This document shows, in pieces, positions 35,490-44,284 of a stretch of DNA of 64,000 bases; position 1 is the first letter of the stretch, and each line of letters opens with the position of its first letter. The notes below the pieces were generated by a model. It saw nothing but the letters and a program-made list of their open reading frames with translations, was not told where the DNA came from and did not search any database. Position numbers and translations under genes: made by a program. Source of the DNA: Paractinoplanes atraurantiacus (GTDB lineage Bacteria; Actinomycetota; Actinomycetes; Mycobacteriales; Micromonosporaceae); assembly GCF_900215205.1 (NCBI RefSeq), contig NZ_OBDY01000041.1:1-64000 (forward strand), in the 5' to 3' direction.

Positions 35490-36265
35490 GACACGGTCTT
35501 CAAGGGTGTGCCGCGCAGGGCCTGCCTGACCTCGGTGATCTTGTCGAAGAACGGTGGTGACTGGCGGCCCGCGTCGTCGCGGCTGGGCAGGTCGACCGTG
35601 ACCGACGCCGTGATCCGGCCGGGGCGGGCCGACATGACGACGACCCGGTCGGAGAGGAAGACCGCCTCCGAGATGGAGTGGGTGACGAAGACCGTGCTGG
35701 TGCCGGTCTTGGCGCAGATGCCGAGCAGCTCCGACTGCAGGCGTTCGCGGGTCATCTCGTCGAGGGCGCCGAAGGGCTCGTCCATGAGAAGCAGAGGCGG
35801 TTGTACGGCCAGGGCCCGCGCGATCGCCACCCGCTGCTGCATGCCGCCGGAGAGCTGGGCCGGATAGTGCCCGCCGAAATCCTCGAGCCCGACCAGCGTG
35901 AGCATCTCCTCGGCCCGGGCCTTGCGTTCCGCTTTGCCCATGCCGCGCAGTTCCAGGGGAAGCTCGACGTTGCGCAGCACGGTCCGCCACTCGAAGAGCC
36001 CGGCCTGCTGGAAGGCGATCCCGTACGCCTGCTCCTTGCGGGCCTGTCCGGCACCCTTGCCGGCGACGGTGACCGTGCCGGTGGACGGCTCGATGAGGTC
36101 GGCGATCAGCCGCAGCAGGGTGCTCTTGCCGCAGCCGGACGGGCCGATGAGCGACACGAACTCGCCGTCGCCGACCGTCAGGTCGACTTCGGACAGTGCG
36201 GTGACCTCGTCCGTACGACCGATGTTGAAGGTTTTCGTCACGGAAGAAACAACAACCGCGCTCAT
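35486..36265 (-). CDS. ABC transporter ATP-binding protein (NitT/TauT family)
   Basis: 259 residues. Walker A GPSGCGKSTLLRL (about 40-52), Q-loop in AFQQAGLFEW, signature LSGGMQQRVAIARAL, Walker B LLLMDEPFGALD and switch His in VFVTHSISEA. It energises the neighbouring two permeases, with which it shares ATGA overlaps on both sides (35486-35489, 36262-36265). The order is permease, ATPase, permease. Confidence 0.95.
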   Translation of the reverse strand: MSAVVVSSVTKTFNIGRTDEVTALSEVDLTVGDGEFVSLIGPSGCGKSTLLRLIADLIEPSTGTVTVAGKGAGQARKEQAYGIAFQQAGLFEWRTVLRNVELPLELRGMGKAERKARAEEMLTLVGLEDFGGHYPAQLSGGMQQRVAIARALAVQPPLLLMDEPFGALDEMTRERLQSELLGICAKTGTSTVFVTHSISEAVFLSDRVVVMSARPGRITASVTVDLPSRDDAGRQSPPFFDKITEVRQALRGTPLKTVS

Positions 36266-37104
36266 AGTGTCACCACCTCCACGTGCCGGCGGTGCCGCAT
36301 CAGCGGCAGCTCCAGCAGGCTGACGAGACCGGCGACGACGAGGCCGAGCAGGGCGGCGCCGAGCATCGCGGTGTAGACCTTCGCGGGGTCCGAGGTGGCC
36401 TCGCGCGAGTATTCGATGATCAGGCGGCCGACGCCGCCCCGGGTACCGGTGGAGATCTCGCCGACCACCGCGCCGACCACCGCGGCCGCCCCGGCCAGGC
36501 GCAGGGCCGGGAACAGGTAGGGCAGCGACGACGGGAAGCGCAGCTTGACCAGGGTGCGCCACCAGCCGGCGGCGTAGCTGCGCATCAGCTCGACGCCGCT
36601 CGCCGACGGCGACTGCAGGCCGCGCAGCATGCCGACGGCCACCGGGAAGAACGCCAGGTAGGCGGCGATCAGCGACACCACCGCCCAGGCCGGCATGATC
36701 GTGCCGCCCCAGCCGGCGACCAGCGGTGCGAGCGCGACGAGGGGCACGGTCTGGCTGAGGATGACGTACGGCAGCAGGCCGCGCTCGACGATCCGGAACC
36801 GCTCCATCACGACCGCCAGGAGCAGCCCGACCACCGCCCCGATGACGAAGCCGACCGCGGTGATGCCGAGCGTGAACAGGCACGCCCGCACCACCACGAT
36901 CCAGACCGGCCGGCCGCCCGTGAGCTCCGGGCGGCCGAGCCGTTCGAGGACGGTCCACAGGTGGGGCATGGACAGGTCGTCGGCCCGCGGGAGGACCCGT
37001 ACGCCGAAAAGCACTGTCCCGTCGGGGTTTCCGACGGCCTTGTAGCCCTCCCAGAGCGCGACGGCGACCACGAGCCCCACGACGGCGTACAGAAGCTTCC
37101 TCAC
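36262..37104 (-). CDS. ABC transporter permease
   Basis: 280 residues with an N-terminal anchor helix (LLYAVVGLVVAVALW) and about six more helices. The EAA-like loop is ELMRSYAAGWWRTLVKLRFP followed by SSLPYLFPALR. A GTG at 37104 overlaps the oxidoreductase stop, so the transporter is translationally coupled to the catabolic enzymes upstream. This coupling is the best evidence that the importer and enzymes act on the same compound. Confidence 0.92.
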   Translation of the reverse strand: MRKLLYAVVGLVVAVALWEGYKAVGNPDGTVLFGVRVLPRADDLSMPHLWTVLERLGRPELTGGRPVWIVVVRACLFTLGITAVGFVIGAVVGLLLAVVMERFRIVERGLLPYVILSQTVPLVALAPLVAGWGGTIMPAWAVVSLIAAYLAFFPVAVGMLRGLQSPSASGVELMRSYAAGWWRTLVKLRFPSSLPYLFPALRLAGAAAVVGAVVGEISTGTRGGVGRLIIEYSREATSDPAKVYTAMLGAALLGLVVAGLVSLLELPLMRHRRHVEVVTL

Positions 37105-38096
37105 GAGATCGCCGGGATGATGTGATCGCCGTACGCCCGCAAGGTCTCCTCTTTGGCGTCGTGCTGGAGATAGACCGCGAACTGGTCGACGCCCAGGGCG
37201 CGCAGCTCCTCGAGGCGCTTGAGGTGCTGCTCGACCGGGCCCAGGATGCAGAACCGGTCGACGATCTCGTCGGGCACGAACGTGGTGTGCGTGTTGCCGG
37301 CCCGCCCGTGCTCGGCGTAGTCGTAGCCCTCGCGGCCCTTGATGTAGTCGGTGAGGACCTGCGGCACCGTGCCGTCCGAGCCGTAGCGGGCGACGATGTC
37401 GGCCACGTGGTTGCCGACCATTCCGCCGAACCACCGGGTCTGCTCCCGCTGATGTTCAAGATCGTTTCCGACGTACGCCGGTGCCGCCACACAGAATTTG
37501 ATGGCCATCGGGTCCCGCCCGGCCGCCTCGGCCGCGCGGCGAACCGCGCCGATCATCCAGGCCGCGATGTCGGGGTCGGCCAGCTGGAGGATGTAGCCGT
37601 CGCCGACCTCACCGGTCAGGGCCAGAGCCTTGGGCCCGTAGGCGGCGACCCAGACGTCGAGCTTGCTGTCGGGAGCCCAGGCCAGCTGCTGCTCCTGGCC
37701 GCGCAGCATCACCTTCTCCCCGCTGGCCAGGCCGCGGATCACCTGCACCGCCTCGCGCAGCTGCCCGAGCGTCTGCGGCTGGGCGCCGAGCACCCGCAGG
37801 GCCGAGTCGCCCCGGCCGATGCCGCAGATCGTGCGGTTGCCGTACATCTCGTTGAGGGTCGCGAACAGCGACGCCAGGACCGTCCAGTCGCGGGTGCCCG
37901 GGTTGGTGACCATCGGGCCGACGATCACCCGCTCGGTCTCGTCGAGGATCTTCGAGTAGACGACGAACGGCTCCTGCCACAGCACGTGCGAGTCGAACGT
38001 CCACACGTGACTGAAGCCGGCCGCCTCGGCCTGCTTGGCCAGCTCGACCACCTGCATGGCCGGCGGGTTGTTCTGGAGTACCACTCCAATGTCCAT
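37101..38096 (-). CDS. LLM-class flavin/F420-dependent oxidoreductase
   Basis: 331 residues, luciferase-like TIM barrel: MDIGVVLQNNPPAMQVVELA, VGPMVTNPGTRDW, ICGIGRGDSALR and VWVAAYGPKALALTGEVGDGYIL. The pattern fits the F420-type group that I associate with dihydropyrimidinase and nitrilase-type neighbours (the TIGR03842 family, from memory). It lies between hydA-like dihydropyrimidinase and the transporter, with an AAAGGAG ribosome site. It could supply the ring reduction (uracil to dihydrouracil) that is otherwise missing here, or oxidise a different substrate. This role is inference. Confidence 0.88.
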   Translation of the reverse strand: MDIGVVLQNNPPAMQVVELAKQAEAAGFSHVWTFDSHVLWQEPFVVYSKILDETERVIVGPMVTNPGTRDWTVLASLFATLNEMYGNRTICGIGRGDSALRVLGAQPQTLGQLREAVQVIRGLASGEKVMLRGQEQQLAWAPDSKLDVWVAAYGPKALALTGEVGDGYILQLADPDIAAWMIGAVRRAAEAAGRDPMAIKFCVAAPAYVGNDLEHQREQTRWFGGMVGNHVADIVARYGSDGTVPQVLTDYIKGREGYDYAEHGRAGNTHTTFVPDEIVDRFCILGPVEQHLKRLEELRALGVDQFAVYLQHDAKEETLRAYGDHIIPAIS

Positions 38097-38107
38097 GCGG
38101 GCTCCTT

Positions 38108-39508
38108 TCAGACCAGGTAGTCGGAGAGCGCGCGGGGAACGTACTTGCCGCGGCCGGCGCGGCCCGTGTACTCACCATTGCGGGAGATGACCTCGCCGCG
38201 GGACAACACGGTGTCGACCCGGCCGTCGATCTCCCAGCCCTCCCAGGCCGAATAATCCATGTTCATGTGGTGGGTATCGACGCTGATCCGGGTGCGCCCG
38301 TTCGGGTCGTACAGCACGATGTCGGCGTCCGAGCCGGGCGCGATGATGCCCTTGCGCGGATACATGCCGAACATCCGGGCCGGTGTGGTGGCGATCGTCT
38401 CCACCCAGCGGGCCAGCGACAGCTTGCCGTCCACGACACCCTGGTAGAGCAGGTCGACGCGGTGCTCGACGCTGCCGATCCCGTTCGGGATCTTCGAGAA
38501 GTCGCCCAGCCCCATCTCCTTCTGATCCTTCATGCAGAAGGGGCAGTGGTCGGTCGAGACCACGGAGAGGTCGTTGGTGCGCAGACCCTGCCACAGGTCG
38601 GCCCGGTGACTCTCGTGCTTGCTGCGCAGGGGAGTGGAGCAGACCCACTTGGCGCCGTCGAAGCCGGGCGCGCCGAGCTGGTCCTCCAGGGTCAGGTACA
38701 GATATTGCGGGCAGGTCTCGGCGAAGACGTTGCGGCCCAGGTCGCGGGCGGCCTTCACCTGCTCCAGAGCTTTCGAGGCGCTCAGGTGCACGATGTAGAG
38801 CGGGCAGTCGGCGGCCACGCTGGCCAGCCAGATGGCCCGGCTGGTGGCCTCGGCCTCCAGCTCCTGCGGCCGGGTGATGCCGTGATGGATCGGGTCGGTC
38901 TCGCCGCGTTCCAGGGCCTGCTTGACGAGGACGTCGATGGCCGGCCCGTTCTCGGCGTGCATCATGATCAGAGCGCCGTTGTCGCGGGCCTTCTGCATGG
39001 CCCGCAGGATCTGCCCGTCGTCGGAGTAGAAGACGCCGGGGTACGCCATGAACAGCTTGAAGCTGGTGATGCCCTCGCTGGTGACGAGCTGGTCCATGGC
39101 CTTGAGCGACTCGTCGTCGACCCCACCGACGATCATGTGGAAGCCGTAGTCGATGTGGCAGGTGCCGGCCGTCTTGGCGTGCCAGGCGGCGAGGCCGTCC
39201 TGCACGACCTCGCCGTACCGCTGAATGGCGAAGTCGATGATCGTGGTGGTGCCGCCGATCGCGGCCGCCTTCGTGCCGGTGTCGAAGGTGTCGCTGGCCT
39301 CGGTGCCGCCGAACGGCATCTGCATGTGGGTGTGCGCGTCGATCGCGCCCGGGATGACGTATTTCCCGGTGGCGTCGATGATCTCCGGACCCTCGGGCGC
39401 GCGGCCGGGAGCGAAGATCGCGGCGATCGTCTCGCCTTCGATCAACACATCCGCGGCGTACGGGCCGGTGGTACCGATGACGGTGCCACCCTTGATCAGC
39501 GTGCTCAC
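38108..39508 (-). CDS. Dihydropyrimidinase / D-hydantoinase
   Basis: 466 residues. Opens the ring of dihydrouracil, dihydrothymine or hydantoins to N-carbamoyl-beta-amino acids. The binuclear zinc site is complete: DAHTHMQMPF (His-x-His), carboxylated Lys in SFKLFMAYPG, His in MHAENG, His in IVHLSA and Asp in STDHCPF. Length and order match the cyclic amidohydrolase family. The GTG at 39508 overlaps the stop of the carbamoyl-hydrolase gene in GTGA, so steps two and three of the pathway are coupled. Confidence 0.95.
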   Translation of the reverse strand: MSTLIKGGTVIGTTGPYAADVLIEGETIAAIFAPGRAPEGPEIIDATGKYVIPGAIDAHTHMQMPFGGTEASDTFDTGTKAAAIGGTTTIIDFAIQRYGEVVQDGLAAWHAKTAGTCHIDYGFHMIVGGVDDESLKAMDQLVTSEGITSFKLFMAYPGVFYSDDGQILRAMQKARDNGALIMMHAENGPAIDVLVKQALERGETDPIHHGITRPQELEAEATSRAIWLASVAADCPLYIVHLSASKALEQVKAARDLGRNVFAETCPQYLYLTLEDQLGAPGFDGAKWVCSTPLRSKHESHRADLWQGLRTNDLSVVSTDHCPFCMKDQKEMGLGDFSKIPNGIGSVEHRVDLLYQGVVDGKLSLARWVETIATTPARMFGMYPRKGIIAPGSDADIVLYDPNGRTRISVDTHHMNMDYSAWEGWEIDGRVDTVLSRGEVISRNGEYTGRAGRGKYVPRALSDYLV

Positions 39509-40344
39509 AGCTCCACCGTCCGGGTGTAGCTCTCCGGCCGGCGGTCCCGGTAGAACTGCCAGCGCTCGCGCACCGTCTTGATCAGGCCGAGGTCGAGGTC
39601 CCGTACGATCAACTCGGGGTTGTGGGTGTCGCCCACCTCGCCCACGAACTTGCCCTCGGGGTCCACGAAATAGCTCTGGCCGTAGAAGTCGTCGTCGCCC
39701 AGATCCTCGATGCCGACCCGGTTGATGGCGCCGATGTAGTACTCGTTGGCGACCGCGCTGGCCGGCTGCTCCAGCTGCCAGAGATAGCTGGACAGGCCGC
39801 GGCTGGTGGCCGACGGGTTGAAGACGATCTGCGCGCCGCCCAGGCCCAGCTCACGCCAGCCCTCGGGGAAGTGCCGGTCGTAGCAGATGTAGACGCCGAC
39901 CTTGCCGACCGCGGTGTCGAAGACCGGGTAGCCGAGGTTGCCGGGACGGAAGTAGAACTTCTCCCAGAAGCCCTTCACCTGGGGGATGTGGTGCTTGCGG
40001 TACTTGCCGAGGTACGAGCCGTCGGCGTCGACGACGGCGGCGGTGTTGTAGAGGACGCCCTCCTGCTCCTTCTCGTACATGGGCAGGACCATGACCATGC
40101 CGAGCTCGGCGGCGAGGGCCTGGAAGCGCTCGGTGGTCGGGCCGGGGATCGACTCGGCGTACTCGTAGTAGGCGGCGTCCTGCACCTGGCAGAAGTACGG
40201 CCCGTAGAAGAGCTCCTGGAAGCAGATCACCTTGGCGCCCTGTGCGGCGGCGTCGCGGGCATAGTCCTCGTGGGCCTTGATCATCGATTCCTTGTCGCCC
40301 GTCCAATTGGTCTGGACGAGGGCGGCGCGAACGACGTCGGACAT
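39505..40344 (-). CDS. Nitrilase-superfamily hydrolase (beta-ureidopropionase-like)
   Basis: 279 residues. The Glu-Lys-Cys triad lies in CFQELFYG, KYRKHHIPQ and YICYDRHFPEG. This is the third step of reductive pyrimidine breakdown: N-carbamoyl-beta-alanine to beta-alanine, CO2 and ammonia; N-carbamylputrescine amidase is the other possibility, but context favours the first. ATG at 40344 follows GAGAGGGG. It is the first gene of the leftward operon of six or seven genes. Confidence 0.93.
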   Translation of the reverse strand: MSDVVRAALVQTNWTGDKESMIKAHEDYARDAAAQGAKVICFQELFYGPYFCQVQDAAYYEYAESIPGPTTERFQALAAELGMVMVLPMYEKEQEGVLYNTAAVVDADGSYLGKYRKHHIPQVKGFWEKFYFRPGNLGYPVFDTAVGKVGVYICYDRHFPEGWRELGLGGAQIVFNPSATSRGLSSYLWQLEQPASAVANEYYIGAINRVGIEDLGDDDFYGQSYFVDPEGKFVGEVGDTHNPELIVRDLDLGLIKTVRERWQFYRDRRPESYTRTVEL

Positions 40345-40517
40345 GACTGCTGCCCCTCTCAATTGATCTTTATGAGCGTTCACACGGCCGAAACAGGCCT
40401 GTGATCGTGTGTCTACTCCCCGTCATAGCCCCTGCGCTAGGGCTTGTGTGAAGCGGCCGGATGCCGTAGGACACTAACGACACAGATTCATGCGAACAAT
40501 TGCCCGTACGTAACGGA
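40345..40517. promoter_or_regulatory. Divergent control region of the pyrimidine-type cluster
   Basis: It separates the leftward catabolic operon from the MocR gene. Two inverted repeats are visible: CACACG (40381-40386) with CGTGTG (40406-40411), and AGCCC (40427-40431) with GGGCT (40440-40444). Either could bind the MocR protein encoded next door. I cannot define the promoters. Confidence 0.5.
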
Positions 40518-41897
40518 ATGTTTCTGAGAGGTAATTTGATCGGGCTAATAGTGGACGCTGTGGACGATCGCAGCGCCCGGGGGATAGCTGCGGCCATCAG
40601 CCGGATGATCACGGCCGGAACGCTGCCGGCGGGCACGCGACTGCCGACGGTTCGTGACGTCGCGCGGCAGCTCGGCGTCAGTCCGACGACCGTCAGCGAG
40701 GCGTGGCGGAGTCTGACGCGGGCGGGTGTTCTGCAGACGCGCGGACGGTCGGGGACGTTCGTCGCGACTGTCTCGTCGCGCCAACGTCTTCGGTATTCGC
40801 AGATGGGCGCGGTGGGGGCGGTCGCCCAAGACTTGTCGACCGGCGTGCCCGACCACGACCTGCTGCCGGACCTCACGGACGCGCTGAAGCGGATCGGGGA
40901 CGGGCGGCTGACGTCGAGCTATCTCGACGCGCCCGTGCTGCCCGGGCTGGAGGAGGTGTTGCGTGCCCGGTGGCCCTTCGCGCCCTCGTCGTTGACGGTT
41001 GTGGACGGCGCCCTCGACGCGCTCGACCGCGTGATCGGCGTATCCGTGCGCTTCGGTGATCACGTCGTGGTCGAGAACCCGGCCTTTCCGCCGCTGCTCG
41101 ACCTGCTCCAGACGGTCGGCGCGACGGTGATCGGGGTGCCGGTCGACAAATCCGGCATGTCGCCCGAGGGGTTGGCGGCCGCGCTGGCGTCCCATCCGGT
41201 TGTCGCCGTGTTCCTGCAACCGCGGGCGCACAACCCGACCGGCGTGAGCATGACCGCGGCCCGCGCCTCGGCGCTGGCGAAGATCATCGAGTCCTATCCG
41301 GACGTGCTGGTGGTCGAGGACGATCACGCGGGGGACATCGCCTCGGCGCCACCGGTCAGTCTGGCGACGCCGCAGACCGTGCACGTGGCCAGCTTCTCCA
41401 AGTCGCACGGCCCCGATCTGCGCCTGGCCGCGGTCGGCGGGCCGGCCCCGGTCATCTCGGCCGTGGCCGACCGCCGTCTGCTGGGGCCGGGCTGGTCGTC
41501 GCGGCTGCTCCAGGCCGTCCTGCTCGACCTGTTGACCGACCCCGCGGCCGCGGCTCAGGTCTCCGACGCCCGCGAGATGTACGCGACCCGCCGCGCGGCC
41601 CTGCTCGCGGCCCTGCACGCCCGCGGGGTGACTGCCACCGCCGACGACGGGATCAACCTGTGGATGGCGGTCGACGACCAGCAGATGGCGATGGTCGCGC
41701 TGGCCGCGCACGGCATCGCGGTCGCCCCCGGCGCGCCCTTCTGCGTGACACCCCTGCCCTCCGACCACGTCCGCGTCACCGCCGGCCTGGTCCCCACCGA
41801 GGTCGACGACCTGGCCGACGCCCTCGCCGCCGCCGCCCTGCTCGACAGCCGCGGCAGCGGCCCCCGAACCCGCCCACACCCGCGCGGCTGGCGATGA
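40518..41897 (+). CDS. MocR-type (GntR HTH plus aminotransferase) regulator
   Basis: About 460 residues. The GntR winged helix (TLPAGTRLPTVRDVARQLG, then SPTTVSEAWRSLTRAGVLQTRGRSGTFV) is fused to a type I aminotransferase fold with PLP-binding Lys in ASFSKSHGPDLRL and HNPTGVSM. MocR proteins use PLP to sense amine ligands and usually control adjacent transport or catabolic genes. It is divergent from the operon at 40.3 kb and 61 bases before an aminotransferase gene, so it probably controls both. Start uncertain: ATG 40518 used; GTG at 40551 (VDAVDDRSARG) is also likely. Confidence 0.88.
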   Translation: MFLRGNLIGLIVDAVDDRSARGIAAAISRMITAGTLPAGTRLPTVRDVARQLGVSPTTVSEAWRSLTRAGVLQTRGRSGTFVATVSSRQRLRYSQMGAVGAVAQDLSTGVPDHDLLPDLTDALKRIGDGRLTSSYLDAPVLPGLEEVLRARWPFAPSSLTVVDGALDALDRVIGVSVRFGDHVVVENPAFPPLLDLLQTVGATVIGVPVDKSGMSPEGLAAALASHPVVAVFLQPRAHNPTGVSMTAARASALAKIIESYPDVLVVEDDHAGDIASAPPVSLATPQTVHVASFSKSHGPDLRLAAVGGPAPVISAVADRRLLGPGWSSRLLQAVLLDLLTDPAAAAQVSDAREMYATRRAALLAALHARGVTATADDGINLWMAVDDQQMAMVALAAHGIAVAPGAPFCVTPLPSDHVRVTAGLVPTEVDDLADALAAAALLDSRGSGPRTRPHPRGWR

Positions 41898-41958
41898 CCC
41901 CGCCCGCGCCCGCTCTCTGCCATGCCCACCCCTGACAACCGCCTCTGAAGGAGCGACC

Positions 41959-43257
41959 ATGAGCGACGATCTGCTGGCCCGCCACAAAGCGGTGCTGCCG
42001 AGCTGGATGCCGACCTACTACGGCGATGACGCCCTCGAAATCGTCAGCGGGTCGGGACGCCGTGTCACGGGCGGCGACGGGCGCACCTACCTGGACTTCT
42101 TCGGCGGGGTGCTGACCACGATGATCGGGTACGACATTCCCGAGATCAACGAGGCTGTTCAGCGCCAGCTCGCCACTGGGGTCGTACACACCTCGACCCT
42201 TTATCTGATCAAGCAGCAGGTCGAGCTGGCCGAGAAGATCGCGCGGGTGTCCGGCATCCCCGACGCGCGGGTCTTCTTCACCAACTCGGGGACCGAGGCC
42301 AACGAGACCGCGCTGCTGATGGCCACCAACCTGCGGCGCTCCAACCAGATCCTGGCCATCAAGAACAGCTACCATGGGCGGACCTTCGCCACCATGGCGA
42401 TCACCGGGCACCGCAGCTGGTCGTCCAGCGCGCTCACCCCGCTCAACGTCTCGTGGCTGGCCTCGGGTGACCGGCTGCGCGGGCGGATGGCCGGCCTGGA
42501 CGACGCCGCCGTCCTGGACGCGGCCGTGGACGACCTGCGCGAGGTTCTGGCCACGGTCACCGCGGGCGACGTGGCCGCTCTGATCGCCGAGCCGGTGCAG
42601 GGCGTCGGCGGGTTCGTGGCCGGGCCGGACGGGTTGCTCGGCGCGTACCACAAAGTCCTCTCGGAGACCGGGATCCTGCTGATCGCGGACGAGGTGCAGA
42701 CCGGGTGGGGCCGCACCGGTGAGCACTTCTGGGGCTATCAGGCGCACGGCGTCACCCCGGACCTGATCACCTTCGCCAAGGGCATCGGCAACGGGTTCGC
42801 GCTCGGCGGCGTCGTCGGGCGGGCCGAGGTGATGAACGCGGTGCCGGCCATCAGCTTCTCCACCTTCGGCGGCAACCCGGTCTCGGCGGCGGCCGGCAAC
42901 GCCGTCCTCGACTACGTGCTCGACCGCGACCTGCAGGGCAACGCGGCCCGGGTCGGCGCGATCCTGCTCGACGGCCTGCGCGGGCTGGACCTGCCGATCG
43001 TGGGGGAGGTGCGCGGCAAGGGCCTGATGATCGGCGTCGAGATCGTCCATCCGGGAACGACCGAGCCCGACCCGGCGGCCACGGTGCGCGTCTTCGACGA
43101 ATGCCGGGCCGGTGGGCTGCTGGTCGGCAAGGGCGGTCTCTACGGCAACGTGCTGCGGATGGGGCCGGCGCTGACCCTCACCGAGGCCGAGGCGCGGGAG
43201 GGGTTGGGCATCCTCGTCGATGCGCTGTCCCGTGTCGACACTGACAGCCGCATCTAA
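41959..43257 (+). CDS. Class III aminotransferase (beta-alanine-type)
   Basis: 432 residues, PLP-dependent omega-aminotransferase. FFTNSGTEANETAL, NSYHGRTFATMA, IADEVQTGWGRTG, PLP Lys in ITFAKGIGNGFALGG and FSTFGGNP are all present. In this context it should move the amino group of beta-alanine (the product of the nitrilase-type enzyme) to pyruvate or 2-oxoglutarate and give malonate semialdehyde. AAGGAG precedes the ATG. The assignment to beta-alanine rests on neighbours, not on residues I can name. Confidence 0.9.
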   Translation: MSDDLLARHKAVLPSWMPTYYGDDALEIVSGSGRRVTGGDGRTYLDFFGGVLTTMIGYDIPEINEAVQRQLATGVVHTSTLYLIKQQVELAEKIARVSGIPDARVFFTNSGTEANETALLMATNLRRSNQILAIKNSYHGRTFATMAITGHRSWSSSALTPLNVSWLASGDRLRGRMAGLDDAAVLDAAVDDLREVLATVTAGDVAALIAEPVQGVGGFVAGPDGLLGAYHKVLSETGILLIADEVQTGWGRTGEHFWGYQAHGVTPDLITFAKGIGNGFALGGVVGRAEVMNAVPAISFSTFGGNPVSAAAGNAVLDYVLDRDLQGNAARVGAILLDGLRGLDLPIVGEVRGKGLMIGVEIVHPGTTEPDPAATVRVFDECRAGGLLVGKGGLYGNVLRMGPALTLTEAEAREGLGILVDALSRVDTDSRI

Positions 43258-43338
43258 ACGATGTTTTGTCCGGACAGCGAGAACTTTTGCTTGATCTGAA
43301 GAAACTTAGCTTCACTTTGGACGAAACAGATCGGTAAC
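43258..43338. promoter_or_regulatory. Leader upstream of the sugar-enzyme pair
   Basis: It contains a short palindrome TGTCCGGACA (43267-43276) and a -35-like TTGGAC at about 43317-43322, 17 bases from TATCGA that overlaps the large palindrome at 43339. That spacing puts the repressor site on the promoter's -10 region. Confidence 0.45.
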
Positions 43339-43362
43339 CTATCGAACGACGTCGTTCGATAG
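43339..43362. promoter_or_regulatory. Perfect 24-bp palindromic operator
   Basis: Twelve bases CTATCGAACGAC are followed directly by their exact reverse complement, ending at 43362. The next bases are the GGGAG ribosome site and then the ATG of the exported isomerase gene. The position over or just after the promoter is that of a repressor operator. The regulator is unknown; no HTH gene is adjacent. Confidence 0.85.
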
Positions 43363-43372
43363 GGAGATCGCA

Positions 43373-44284
43373 ATGCCGCAGTCACTGAACCGTCGTCAAC
43401 TCCTCGGCGCCGCTGCGGCGGCCGGTGCCGCTGCCACCATCGCCGTTCCCGGGGCCGCTCACGCGGGCGGCTCCCATGGGGGCCACCTCAGCCGCGTTCC
43501 GCGTGACCAGATCAGCGTGCAGCTCTACACACTGCGCAACCAGCTCGCGATCGACCTCGACGCGAGCCTGGCCGAGCTCGCCGAGATCGGCTACACGAGG
43601 GTCGAGCACGCCGGCTTCGTCAACCGCACCGCGGCGCAGTTCCGGGCCGCCCTCGACAAGGCCGGCATCCGGGCCACCTCGGGCCACGTCGGCATCCCGC
43701 AGCCGTGGAACGCCGACACCTGGAAGCGTGCCCTCGAGGACGCGGCCATCGTCGGCAACAAGTTCATCGTCCACCCGTTCTTCGGGCAGGGCGCCAACGG
43801 CCCGATCCGCGACGCCGCCGTCTACAAGGCGTTCGCGGCCGACCTGAACAAGGCGGGCGCGCTCGCCCGCAAGGCCGGGCTCCAGTTCGGCTACCACAAC
43901 CACCACGCCGAGTTCTTCCGCCAGAACGGGACCAGCCGGACCGGCATGGACATCCTGTTCGGCGAGACCGACCCGCGCCTGGTGCACTTCGAGGTCGACC
44001 TCTACTGGGCCTTCCGGGGCGCGCACGACCCGGTCGACCTCATCAAGGAGAACCGCGGCCGCATCAAGCAGGTTCACGTCAAGGACCTCGACGTGAACGC
44101 GAGCTTCGCCGACCCCGGCGACGGGCTCATCGACTTCGGCCGCATCTTCGACCACTCGAAGGAAGCAGGACTCATCGAATACATCGTGGAGCGTGACGAC
44201 GCCGGCTCTCCGCCGCGTACGCCCGAGCAGGCCCTCGTGACCGCCGAGCGCGGTTACGACTACCTCGCCGGATTGAGGTTCTGA
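43373..44284 (+). CDS. Exported sugar phosphate isomerase/epimerase-like TIM barrel
   Basis: 303 residues. A twin-arginine signal peptide (NRRQLLGAAAAAGAAATIAV with cleavage after AHA) precedes a xylose-isomerase-like barrel: ISVQLYTLRNQL, FGYHNHHAEF, HFEVDLYWAF, IKQVHVKDLD and IEYIVERDDAG. His and Glu/Asp residues in these strands match the metal site. Such exported proteins act on sugars outside the membrane. Its stop shares a base with the next start (TGATG), so it is coupled to the sugar dehydrogenase gene. Confidence 0.9.
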   Translation: MPQSLNRRQLLGAAAAAGAAATIAVPGAAHAGGSHGGHLSRVPRDQISVQLYTLRNQLAIDLDASLAELAEIGYTRVEHAGFVNRTAAQFRAALDKAGIRATSGHVGIPQPWNADTWKRALEDAAIVGNKFIVHPFFGQGANGPIRDAAVYKAFAADLNKAGALARKAGLQFGYHNHHAEFFRQNGTSRTGMDILFGETDPRLVHFEVDLYWAFRGAHDPVDLIKENRGRIKQVHVKDLDVNASFADPGDGLIDFGRIFDHSKEAGLIEYIVERDDAGSPPRTPEQALVTAERGYDYLAGLRF

